A DNA stretch of 64,000 nucleotides from contig JAJEKV010000002.1 of assembly GCA_021234155.1 (NCBI GenBank), positions 12,516,725-12,580,724 of the forward strand, given 5' to 3'. Position numbers and translations under genes: made by a program. The first letter of the stretch is position 1. Every line of letters begins with the position of its first letter. Source of the DNA: Isoetes taiwanensis. Taxonomy: Eukaryota; Streptophyta; Lycopodiopsida; Isoetales; Isoetaceae. Positions 24,267-35,393 of this stretch are shown here, piece by piece. The notes under the pieces are model-generated. The model made no database searches. It was given only the letters and a program-made list of their open reading frames with translations, and was not told the DNA's origin.

Positions 24267-27200
24267 GATCTAGCTCTCTTGGGGCCTAAAAGGCCATGGA
24301 GCGCTCGATACATGTTAACATCTGAAATAGACATGTTTCTATATCAATCACACCATTATCTACTTGATATGAAAGCCAAAAATGTCACATGCTGCAAAGA
24401 TGGGCTACCTCTGCAGGATCTAAGAATGCACTATCTCAGAATCTTGGGACTTCGAATTTCCATTTTCTAATGGTAATTTGCCAAGCTCCTCCTCATGCTT
24501 ACCTTTCTTCCCATTGTCTCATTGCTCATTGTCTCATTGCTCATTGTCTCCGTGTTTCTGCTTGTATTTTTCTGATGTAGCCTGAAGTCCTTTCCTTTCT
24601 TGCTTTCTTCTTTTATTTTCTTCAACATCACCTTCATGTTGTTCTGCAAACTATGAAGCTCCTAGTTTTCCTCATCCCTACAAAAAGATCACATTCAAAT
24701 ATCATTGCTCCTATTTTTTTCTCACGCTTCAAATTTACTACCTTGCTTTATCTTCAAAATTTTCAATATTATTTTTATATTCCTTGTACCTCAAATTTTT
24801 CTCTCTCCTACACAAGACCACTTTGTGTTGTTAACAAAGCATCAGGCTTTAAATATTAGGCAAGCTTTGAAGCAAAAAGACCAAATTACATGACTTTGGT
24901 GATCCTGGGTGTTGTTTCATTTTGCTGATCATGAAAAATGCTTTGCTTTGCTAGATCTTGTAAAGTTTCTTGCTTCGCTTTATCATCTTCGTCAAGGACT
25001 ACAACACACATGTACACATGAACACATGTTTTTTTGTTCTAATTTGAACATCTGAGTTATAGGTCACCCAGATACAATATGGTTTTTCCAATGCTGGCTA
25101 AATCAGTAAGATTACTACTTATAGAGTTTCTATTAGGAACAAAGACATTAGCGCTAGTCTTGTCTACGCATAGTCATGAAAGATAAACACATATTAATTG
25201 CCCTTTGCTTCCAATTCAACAAAGACATTGTGCAGTCAACACAAACAAACAAATGCAGATAGGATTACATAAAGCAATGGCTAACACAGGTATCATAACA
25301 GATCAAGGTGTCGGATCTTGGATTCTTCTGCCAAATCATAAACATCATCTGCAATGCCATCATCCTCATAACCTGGAGCTCAGAAACTGTAAATAAATGC
25401 ATAGAACAGGCTCTATCAGATGCCACAATCCCTTCTCGTTATGGTGATCTGCCCCCACCAATACATCCAAGTCACTTAATTCATTTTTAATCCTCATCAA
25501 TGCGTTAGAATCGGGCTCTAAATTCTTGCAAACATTTAACACAATCCTAGTTGTAGTTCCAAGAGCATATTTCCAGTAATTATTTGTAAGCATATTATAG
25601 AATCATGATCTGCCAATATATGAAGTATTTTTGTTAACTGTAGGGTTCTACACACATCAATAGCCTGCAGAATTTCACAGAATGGAAAATCATCCACGCT
25701 AAAGATTCTAATCCCAATATTGTTGTCGAAGCTAGCCTTCTCAGTTTGGATATCGAGGCCATTTTAATGCTGCAACTTAACATTGAGAAACTTATGCATA
25801 AGATAGGGCAAATTTTCGTTAGCGGATTGAACCTGGCAGTAGCAAATGGTATTCAAGATGCTGGATTCGGGGCTCCAAAGTTCTTCAAGGAGCAAGAGCT
25901 CATTGCTACGAGAATTTGATCTGGTAAGCTATCTTGCAGCTATCCGGACAACAACAAAGGTCAAAGTGGGCAGAGATGCAGAAAATATTGCTACGCTTGC
26001 CCAAACCCCATTTTGGCAGGGCAATGTTCCATCCCGAAAATCCTCTCAGCAAAACGTCGATCTGCAGGATAGAACTTCAAGCTAGGAAATAGTAAAGGAA
26101 ACAACCAGACATGAGCTAGAAAAGAGGTACCTTCCTACGGTAAAGATTAGCTAAAGTAGCTCCCCCATCCATCTGGCTCGAAGGAAAACTCCACCAAAGA
26201 TTTGAGGTCTTCTACCTTGAGCGTCCATGGCATCTCTGCCACATACCACTCACTGTCTACAGGGATCACTAACGGATAGATCAGAGAATCCAGAGATTCC
26301 ATGCAGATAGTTAATTCTCCTTTGCTATTCTTAGTTTGTGGAAGTGGTTGCTGACACGAATCTTAAACCCCTGTCCTCGCAGGTTAACCAAATCTAACCG
26401 TTGCCCACCGTCAGATGAATGTAAGGTTATATTGCATAATCACTGGAATATGCTTTTTTATGGAATATGCCAAAGATTATTGCTGATAATCTCACGAATA
26501 TGCTTTCCGCGAATATTCCAGAGATTATCACTCTATAATAGAAATCGTTGCTCTCTTGCTCTGTTTTTTAGCTTCTGGCGGGCTTCCTTCCGCCATCAGA
26601 GATCATTGTTTTACACAAATCGGCCAGGAAGAGGATCAACTTGATACCTTTTTCATTTGCAGGACCATGCAATGCGTTCAAACAGGAAAATCCATGCAGC
26701 ATAGATTTTCGGCAGAGCCTTATGATTCCAGAAGCTCCAGCTGCAGATCCGAAAAGAATAAATTATGGGATCCTTCAGCAGATAGCAGCAGATGTAGGGA
26801 TTCAAACGGTTGTGCTCAGGATTCATTGCTTGCTTCTGAAATGATTCAGAATCATTATCTTACCATGCAAACCGATAAAAAGGGGACCCATTTTTTGGGC
26901 AGAGGAGAAAATTCGAAGGTTCTTACTGGAAAAGGGCCGCATTTGGATGGAAGATTTTTGGCGGATTGAAATGCCTATCCAGAAAAAATTGTGCCCACAA
27001 AACCCATCTCTGTTTGATGCATAGAAACTCTGATTCAAGGTAGCAAATTGCCCAACAAAGACCCTATAGCGGCCTTAATCTTGCGAAGCTAGAATAGAAG
27101 GGTCTATTACCGCAGAAGAAGAGAAGGATTTTGTGATCAACAAGAACTTCCGAGGTTTTGCATAAGTATTTGAAGACCTTCAAACCGTTTTATCTCATAT

Positions 27201-27721
27201 TATGAAGAAGGAATCGAAGAGGATAGATTCGGTGGGATTTTACAGTGCTTAACCTGCTCGGGGCCGAGAGGGTTATTTCCCATAATCCCCTCAAGGGGAG
27301 GGTTAACCTCCTCTTCTCCACGTCGCATCTCTGAGGTACAAGATATTCAATGTGAGATGTAGTGAAAGTGATTTTGGTTCAGAAATCGCCAGGCACTTTG
27401 TGAAGTTACAGGTATGACTCTCTGTGTCTTGTGAAGGTAGAGTATATTGCAAGACATGGTTCAAAAATCATCAAAAATTTTGCAAGACATGGTTCAAAAA
27501 TCGTCAAAAATTTTGTCTTGTATGCTTGAGTCGCTTTTGTGTCTACATATGTTTTTGCATTGCTGGTGGACCTAAAGGTCTATATACTGATACCTATATG
27601 CAAATTAATGTTACGTTCTTCTAGCGAAGGCATTGTATGAAAATCAAAAGATGAATATCATGCCTTGCATATCTCTTGTAAGTGTTTCTTGCGTAGCCAC
27701 AATTAAGAATGGAAAAGCTAG
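24267..27721. other. no supported gene
   Basis: Several open frames (26556-26969 plus, 25846-26085 plus) have no recognised motif. Small repeats occur: CATTGTCTCATTGCT x3 near 24510 and TTTTGCAAGACATGGTTCAAAAATC x2 in degenerate form near 27450. The part just before 27722 should hold the 5' exon(s) of the violaxanthin de-epoxidase gene, but I could not place a start codon with a matching splice donor. Confidence 0.3.
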
Positions 27722-30700
27722 TGTACCACACCAGGCCAAAAAGGAGATGCCAATGTTGTTAAGTCCATAGACACACTACTTGGAGCTTCTCCCCAACATA
27801 AATTGATGTCCTTTAACGGATGCAAATCATGGAACACGGTAGATTTCAAGCGCATTACAAATGCATGGTTTAATCTTCATGCAGTTGGCATCGTTGTTGG
27901 GACTTGTATATTGTTTCCTTCCTCAGCATATTCTATCGACTTTCTTAAGACATGGACATGCCTTATTGGGGAGTGCAGGTATAGCTTCATGCCATTGCGT
28001 TATTGGCCTTATTTATTGTGTGTTAACTTTATGATTATACTTCAGGTCAGAGCTTACCCGCTGTGTCGCAGACCCCTCATGTGCCTCAAATCTTGCATGC
28101 TTTGAAACTTGTAGTGGCTCTAATGAGATAGAATGTCAGGTATACCATTTGTATAAAAGCATCAATATCAAGTGTCAAAGTAGAATATATGTAGAATGCA
28201 TCTTGAGGACTCCATTTTACCTCGAATGGAGAATCTAAGATCATATATTACATGTTTTTATGCCTAAGACTCCCTTAATTCTGTAGGTTCTAGTGGTGGT
28301 GACCCAAATGAGTGAGTATGACCTAAATGTAAAAGATACTTTTTGTTTTTCTATCATTCTATAAAGCATGGGACAATTTGTTGCATGATAGGACATATGC
28401 ACTACACTTTCGTACCATTGCAAGTACTAAATGTTTTCTTTTTCATGATAGTTAAAGTGTGGAGACTTGTTTCAAAATAGTGTGGTGGACCAATTTAATG
28501 ATTGTGTCATTTCAAGGAAGCAGTGTGTTGCTCAGAAACCTGATGATGGACGATTTCATGTCCCACCTCCATGTGCTCTTGTACATAATTTTAAAACAAC
28601 TGATTTCACAGGGAAATGGTTTATTAGTAGTGGACTTAATCCTTCTTTTGATCTATATGATTGTCAAGTTCACGAGCTTTTTGCTACGCCGGGAAAACTC
28701 CAAGCAAATCTCACCTGGAGAGTCAATACACATGATGGTGGCTTTATCACAAGAAAGACTATGCAAAACCTTGTACAAGATACAAAGGATCCTGCAATAC
28801 TTCACAACCATGACAATGAACTTCTACACTACAAAGAAAACTGGTTTGTTTCTCTCTCCCTCCTCCTATTCATTTGTTGGACATATACAAGAATGTTAGA
28901 TTCCAATTGCATTAGAGGATATATGAGATCAAATAAGGACCTTCTAAGAAATGCCATGTCATCGATGCCGAACCTGTAGCCTTGGGCAAAATGCCATCCC
29001 GAACCTATAAAGACTTTTTTGTCCTATTAATAACTGCTTCTAACTTTATTAATAGCAAAATAGCACAGTAATAATAACATGGGTCTATGGCGGGAAAATT
29101 GGGGGAAATTGGGACATGGCTCCAGTGGAAAAATTGGGGAAATTTGTGTTGCGGCGATGGTCGATTTGGAGATGGAGTTTGGGCGGTGGAGTTTTAGGCG
29201 ATGGAGTCTTTGGGCGGTGGTTTCGCTGTAAGATTTATGGCGTGCTAATAAACCGTGATTTTTGTTCAAGAGAGAAGACCCAACCAGATTTTAAAGGGTG
29301 GAGAGAAGAAAAGGTATAAACAGAGATCTCGGCTATGTTTTTCTTTCAAGACAAGAATATTCTAGCAAACCGCTGGAAGTATTTTTTTTTGTTGTAATCG
29401 ATTTGGTGGAGATGATAATGTCATGGGTGCTTCCAGATTCTTGCATGCATGCCTTGATTCAGGTGGCATATGATAAGGAGGAGAAAGGTTGCGTGCACAT
29501 ATAGTTTAGCCGCCTCAAATATCTGGGGTCTCGCTACTACAATTAACTTCTTGGTAATTTTCATTTGGTTGCCAATAGCTTGAATTTTGAGCTTCGTTTT
29601 GGCAGCTATGGCGATTGACTAATATATTGATTGGTCTTTTTATTTAACAGAGCTCGGAGAAATGAAGGGCATGACATGGTAAGAATTTGTGGCCTCTCTT
29701 CAAAGCTTATATTTTTATTTTCTCTTCTGCTCCTCGAATGCACTGTGCTGCAGCGACGGTCTGATTTGGGTTCCTTTTACAGAAACAAAACCGAGGAATT
29801 ACAAAGTGACTATAGCATAAATTTTTTCCGTTTTGTTGCACTCGATAGAGGTTCAAAATGCCGGACTTGATCTCAAGTGTGAAGGTGAAGTGGATCCCGT
29901 CTTAGGTCCCATATCATCGCCGTAATCTCTCCGATTCCCTACATATTGCTCTATCTCCTAGTCTTGGATTAAATCCTTAACTTCTTGTTTTGCATCCAAT
30001 GTTTTTGCCTCCCCTCTGTCTCGCCGATCCATGAAAGAGAAGCCCTGTGGCAAAGACGACAGCGAAGTTGCCATGGATTGAATTCTAGATCTGGCCTCTG
30101 CATCACAGTGAACAATTTCATTATTTCTAACAGATGATGCAAGGGCGCCACGAAATTTGGCCATTCTAAGAGCCAATTCCGATTGCCCCTTCTTGTGGGG
30201 ATGCAGGGCCGGAGTAAGTGCCTCAGCTATGGCATTTAAAGCTACAATTTTCCCGCAATCCGGACCCAAATTTCTTGCCCCTTTTTTCCTTTTCTCGATC
30301 CTTGGCTTCAATCGAACTCGAAAAAAGTCGGCGCCTTGTCGGAATGCCATAAATTGAGGAGATGTAGCGGGGGTTTGAGGTGCAAAATTGCCGCCATGTC
30401 GCTAAGGATCGCTTTTGGGCTTGGGATTATCTCATCGTCACGGTGCGAAATGCACGTCTCCTTCTTAGAAGGAAGACATTTGTTCGCACTGTGGCTACTA
30501 TATTTTGAAAGTACACAATGAATTAATAGTCTTTGTTTGACATGTTTGGCAAACCAATAAAATAAAATAACAAACAATGCAATGAAATAACAAACAACTC
30601 AGCATACAAGCTAAACCAATCTACATCAAATTTGCATTCTTGAGAATTTGCATGCACATTCTACATTAATTTACTAAGATAGTCGCCCCTTGCTTTCCTT

Positions 30701-32004
30701 AATGCATTATAAAAAACAAATGACCACAGAAATTATGTATCATCATTTAATTTTTTTGACCTATTATGAAGCAACTAAACAATACATAACTTTACCCAAC
30801 TGAATGAGAGTGTACAGTTCGATTTGAGCATTTGACATATTATGGAGTGACGGAATAGAAGTACTAATAGGAAGAGCTCATCGGCTTTATTCAAACGAAT
30901 GGGAGCGTGCAATTCGATCCCGCCACTCTTGGCAAAAATTTGTGATGTAAGTCTTCGAATGAACTAGACAGGAGTTGAGGGCGGGAGCAAAGGTCATTAA
31001 TGTTTTTGTCGTATATGACACCCACACCAAAGGCACGTGCATTGCCGAACCTACGTATAGATGACACCTGGAAAGCACTTAAGAGCCTCGGTATAAAAAT
31101 CCTGTACACGCTCGCTTTCCCATTGGCCGCGCATTATTTGACGTGGCATCGAGTAAGGGCCCTTAATTGACCTCAAAAAAACTCTAATGGCTTATGTTTA
31201 AACCTTATCTTTAGGATACACATTCTCGAACTAATCAAGTTACTTATATTATGCTCTAGTTCTTAGCATGATGCAATAGTATCAAGCATTATACCATTCA
31301 TCATAATTGTCGGAGTATCATTTGCAATGTTATAGATAATGCTAGGTACATGTACATTTTCAAGCAAATAGCACATGCCCAGATGGAACTTGTCTAGAGA
31401 TCAATGTTATCAATTTTGTTTAGCATAAAATGTGTGTGCCCGTGTGTACATGTATTCCATTAACATCCACCATGATATGTCATACATGCATTTTCATGTC
31501 GTGCTTTTTATAGCTTAAGAAATGGACTAACGTGTGTTCAATTGCTTTTACAGGTATATCTTATCTTCCAAAATTGAGGATCAAGCAGATGACTACATTC
31601 TTATTTACTATAAAGGGTCCAATGATACATGGGATGGTTACGTAGGAGCAATTATATACACTCGTAGTACAACCTTACCTTCTAGTATAGTTCCAGCTTT
31701 GGAAGCTGCCGTACAACATGTTGGTTTAAATTTTGAAGATTTTAAGGCGACGAACAACACTTGTAAACCAATGCCTCCCTTGCTCGCAAGACTAGAGATA
31801 AAGATGCAAGAAGGAGAGCAATCCATTGTGAAAAAATCTGAAGAATTTGTAGGACAAGTACAAGAAAAACTAAGTATAGACAACATTCTACAAGTCTTGA
31901 GGGATATCCAATCCCATAGTTTGTCTCTAGGGACTATGTCAAAAGCTATTACAAAATCAACAAGGCAACAATTTATTACGAGTGTCTTCTATGAAGGTTC
32001 GTAA
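27722..32004 (+). CDS. VDE: violaxanthin de-epoxidase, 5' end incomplete
   Basis: Thylakoid-lumen lipocalin enzyme of the xanthophyll cycle. It converts violaxanthin to antheraxanthin and zeaxanthin with ascorbate in strong light. Visible coding exons: up to 27978, 28046-28139, 28452-28843 and 31554-32004, all with GT-AG borders and phases that agree (for example AAC-TG|G-TAT). Exon 1 carries a hydrophobic stretch ending SSAYS, fitting a lumen-transfer peptide, then SIDFLKTWTCLIGEC. Exon 2 is the Cys-rich domain. Exon 3 starts KCGDLFQNSVVDQFN and contains the lipocalin segment DFTGKWFISSGLNPSFDLYD. Exon 4 continues ILSSKIEDQADDYILIYYKG and ends at TAA 32004. About 327 mature residues compare with about 350 in Arabidopsis. 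One conserved Cys is Trp, and the glutamate-rich C-terminus is poorly kept. The start codon is not found: the frame is open back to a TAG at 27719, with one in-frame ATG at 27806. Function is likely but the two changes leave doubt. Confidence 0.88.
28909..31191. mobile_element. 2.28-kb terminal-inverted-repeat element in VDE intron 3
   Basis: Left end GCATTAGAGGATATATGAGATC..., right end (reverse complement) GCCATTAGAGTTTTTTTGAG.... Both then share TCAA.TAAGG.CC.T and CGATGCC.(A/T)GTCA words, giving inverted ends of about 55 bases. The 554-bp element at 21178-21731 has the same terminal words, so this may be the larger relative of that family. A GC-richer minus frame at 29958-30350 (130 codons) is unrecognised; no transposase is visible. 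It accounts for 2.28 of the 2.71 kb of the intron, so it was probably inserted into a short ancestral intron. Confidence 0.6.
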
Positions 32005-32880
32005 GCTGAAATGATGATCAATGATTGAGTGCTAAGGTTTGATACAACTGCCCTGAGTCCTTCGTCCCTATAAAAATCAATGAATGAAAAGTTTTATATG
32101 AAATAGGCTAATCTCTTATTAAGTACAAAATCAGTAGATGACGGTCAAAGCGTGTCAGAATCTTCCTCCTGCAATTTTTGAAACCGAAAATTTTCGTACA
32201 AACTTCAAAGGGAAAGGAAAGCAATTGAATGGAGCTAATTTTATAACAAAAGACCAATTATTGCATGCAATGCAACATATATAAAAATGATTTAAAACAT
32301 ATAAAAAGCTTCCATGTAGTTTTGGCAATGGCAATCAAAACTAGAGTATGACACGAATGACAAGAAACAATTTATCTCATTTGTACTACTATAAATAAGC
32401 ACTTCTGTCAATTCCAACCTCCCTAAGAGTCGTCTCCACCTTAACGACATCAATTGGAATCTCAACAATTACATCTTTTTGGAATTCACATTTATATCTT
32501 TGACATGTCTATATGATGTGCTACATTCCAATGCGCAATGCTAGGTTTGAAGTCAAAACCCTCTAAACTAGGGCCTTCAACTACAATTCTAATAAAGCAT
32601 CTACTACAGATGATTGTAGCGTATTCTAAAATTTAATCTTAATGTGGTTTACCTTATCCTCTTTCATAAGTTGTTGTGTTGTTGTGTCTACCAGCCCGAT
32701 TTTTGTATCTATCTGGATTGAAGACCATGTTTCACTTCAAAGTATCATCGTCTATGTACCTGCAAAATGTTTTCTAGCCCATTCGATACTATGTAGACTA
32801 AGTCTTGGAAACCCTCTTAGAAACTCATGTCTATCAGATTGAAGAGCAGGAAACTCTTCCAATCAGTATTGTATTGAAAT
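32005..32880. other. 3' flank of VDE, nothing recognised
   Basis: AT-rich. It should contain the 3' untranslated region; AATAAA-like words are common but none is decisive. Confidence 0.35.
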
Positions 32881-32965
32881 GTAGCACAATCACAGGGGGT
32901 TCCAAGGGAATTTGATATGGATGCATAAATCACTATTCCTGAGACCATAGACCGTACCCCTGACA
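32881..32965 (+). repeat. dispersed repeat, second family, copy 1
   Basis: TAGCACAATCACAGGGGGTT followed by CCAAGGGAATTTGATATGGA and later GAGACCATAGACCGTACCCC. The same order recurs at 44697-44775 and 45127-45212. The head (TAGCA..A..ACAGGGGGTT) is also that of the 120-bp family at 727-850, 42238-42355 and 45592-45712. Confidence 0.7.
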
Positions 32966-33169
32966 CAAGGAGTCCAAAACTAATCTATTTCATTTAACCA
33001 ATGCCAGATCATCTAAAGACCATGATATATGTGGTCCTAGTGCCCAAACTAGCTTCCCAAAAATAGGTGGTGGGAGAGCCACCGCCCCGGTCCACAGTAC
33101 TTAACAATTGGTGTCTAAAAAAAGGCAAAGCCCATCTTGTCTTGGAATTTTGAACTTTAGGTCATACAT

Positions 33170-34615
33170 AGAATAGAATAGAATAGAATAGAATAGAATA
33201 GAATAGAATAGAATAGAATAGAATAGAATAGAATAGAATAGAATAGAATAGAATAGAATTGTTTTTATCGTCCACGGAGACCAATCGGCCTATGGGACCC
33301 AATATAAAAAGCCAGTGATCACATTATCGCCGGATTAAAACCCCGCCGAAGGGTTTTCGAGGAAAACCGCGGCGATAATAAGACCGCGACAACGATTAAA
33401 TGGTTGATTGGGGACGATTCGAGCCCCTCAAGTCCAAGCTTCCCGAATGTATGATCCGGTGAGCCTTACCAAGTCGCGGCCCGATTATCATGTGTAGCTT
33501 GCTCATCGTGTCCAATCAACCGGTATAGCGGTCCGACCCGATCATATGCCGGGCAGCTCTGAAAGTGTCACACTCATCCTCAACAGCTCCCGCCCGGCAA
33601 AGACCGACAAACCCTATCCCGACGTGGCTCCCCAATCCATCGACTGCCTCAATCCGGAGATGGTGAGCACGGTCTTGAATGGAGGCAATATGCCCGCTTT
33701 TCATGGGCAAATGTGAACGAGGTAGCTTGCGGGGCCTCGTTCTAATGTGGGATTTATGTGATCCTTGTAATGTGTTGTTTTGACTTGCTCCGTGGCCCTG
33801 GAATCCCAAAGCTTCTTTGGAGAAACAAGCATCAAGGTAACATCTCATCTTTGTCACGACCGCCTCTGTTTCTACCGGATGCATGTGCTCTCTGGACATT
33901 CCATCTAGTTAGCTTTCGCGACTCTTTTATCCTTCCAACAATTCTTGAGTCGTTAGGTCCCATTGCCTTTGCATAAGCCAAGTGCGATGATTTTATCATC
34001 ATCCATATTTACCACCTTTCGGAAATAGACGATGTCTCTATCAAGGGCCGCTTGCCAAGTGGGCGGAAACCCGTCTCCCGCAACAAAATTTGATATGGGA
34101 CCGTGGATTTCACTCGAAAGTGCACTGTGCTAAGAAGGCCTTTCGCACTTGTTCTAAGTCGCCTCCAATAAGCAAAGGGACACCACTGGGCCCCGGACTT
34201 CAACCCCGCGTACAAAAGAAGCGGGCTCTAGCAATACCCCGAGCGGATGTGCCTAATGTCCCCAATCATATAATTACTTGCTCGTGGTTATTGTTCTCGC
34301 ATTGCATAAAGTGCTTTCCACCTTTGCTACACGCTAATCTTATGGAAGTGTCCCTGCATAGTGTAGAAGGAAACTCCACTCCCAGATACTTGTAGGTGGG
34401 TGTCACCTCCACTTGTTGTCCTCGATAAGTGAATGAAGGGGGCCTTGGATGGCGCGAGGATGAGATTAGGACCACCTTAGTCTTGGCCAGATTGACGCTC
34501 ATGTCTGTGGCCTAGCAGAATGTATCCAGAGCATCTAGGTGAGACTGTATATCCTCTGGAGTGTGAGCTAAGAGGTCAACATCGTCTGCATAGATGAGTT
34601 GCCTGATGACCTGAT
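33170..34615 (-). mobile_element. LINE retrotransposon, 3' part, with (TATTC)n tail
   Basis: Minus-strand reverse transcriptase coding begins in the split 5' part at 41563-41800. Here it continues with QLIYADD (the YxDD catalytic motif, about 34580-34600), the VNLAKTKVVLI segment and TPTYKYLGVEF. A degenerate C-terminal cysteine/histidine region follows near 33560-33600. The coding is broken by frameshifts, so the element is dead. The 3' end reads TCCGTGGACGATAAAA and then a tail of about eighteen pentanucleotides (33170-33258, GAATA on the plus strand). Around 33405-33490 the minus strand has a tRNA-like A and B box (GGCTCGAATC), possibly part of the 3' region or an inserted SINE. Domain order and the simple-repeat tail fit a plant LINE. 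Confidence 0.8.
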
Positions 34616-34636
34616 GCAAAAGTTGGGTCCCGCCTT

Positions 34637-35187
34637 ATTGATTTGAATGAAGAAGGGGAGGAAAACTTGCAGGTGAATGAAGAGAATGTTGAAAAGGAAA
34701 TTATGGAAAATATAATGACAACCCTTGATGATATTGCAAGTGTAGATCCCACTGAGGTAAAAATAGGTGAAGTATAAGAGCCTAATACTGCAACACATTC
34801 TGTACACAATGAAGGTATAAATACTGATTTTGCAGCAATTATGGATGCTCTTAGAGGAAATTCAAACATCTCTTTGAGAGCACTAATTCATAAATGATGT
34901 TTTAATGTTCAGGGTTTAAGAAAGTAGTCCCAAGTGATGAGGACATAGATGTTTCCAATTTAACTTCCAGGTTTATGACTTTTTAATTTGAATTCAATAT
35001 TTGTGGAACCATTGAAGCTGTATTCACTTAATTAATTTTATGGTGTTAGGGTCACCGAAGTTGCAAAAGTACAAATGTAACTTCGAGGTTAATAATTCTA
35101 CATTTCACTTGTACTCTTCTTTTGATTCATTGATTGAATTGAATGTTCTTTTACTTAATAGGTGTCCCCACGATTTACCTCCATCAT
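34637..35187 (+). repeat. 551-bp direct duplicate of 36963-37512
   Basis: About 95% identical to the 3' part of the companion gene (end of its fourth coding block plus the following intron and the first codons of its last exon), offset by 2326 bases. The copy carries its own stop (GTATAA where the other has GTACAG) and small indels. It is bracketed by two copies of GCAAAAGTTGGGT (34616-34628 and 35198-35210), so it looks like a separate insertion or rearrangement in the transposon's left end. Confidence 0.85.
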
Positions 35188-35393
35188 TTACCCACCTGCA
35201 AAAGTTGGGTACCCAAAAAAACGCGAAAGCACTTAGCACCTAAAGCACCTCGGTTCCCGCGCCCGAAACTTCCCCTCAATTTCCTGTTTCATTCCTTTTG
35301 CAAAGTTTGAAATCCTTTAGCAGAGTTTCAAATTCCTTTCCGGTGCACAATATAGATTGTTTATCCGGAACTAATCGGCGTGAATCAAGCAAC

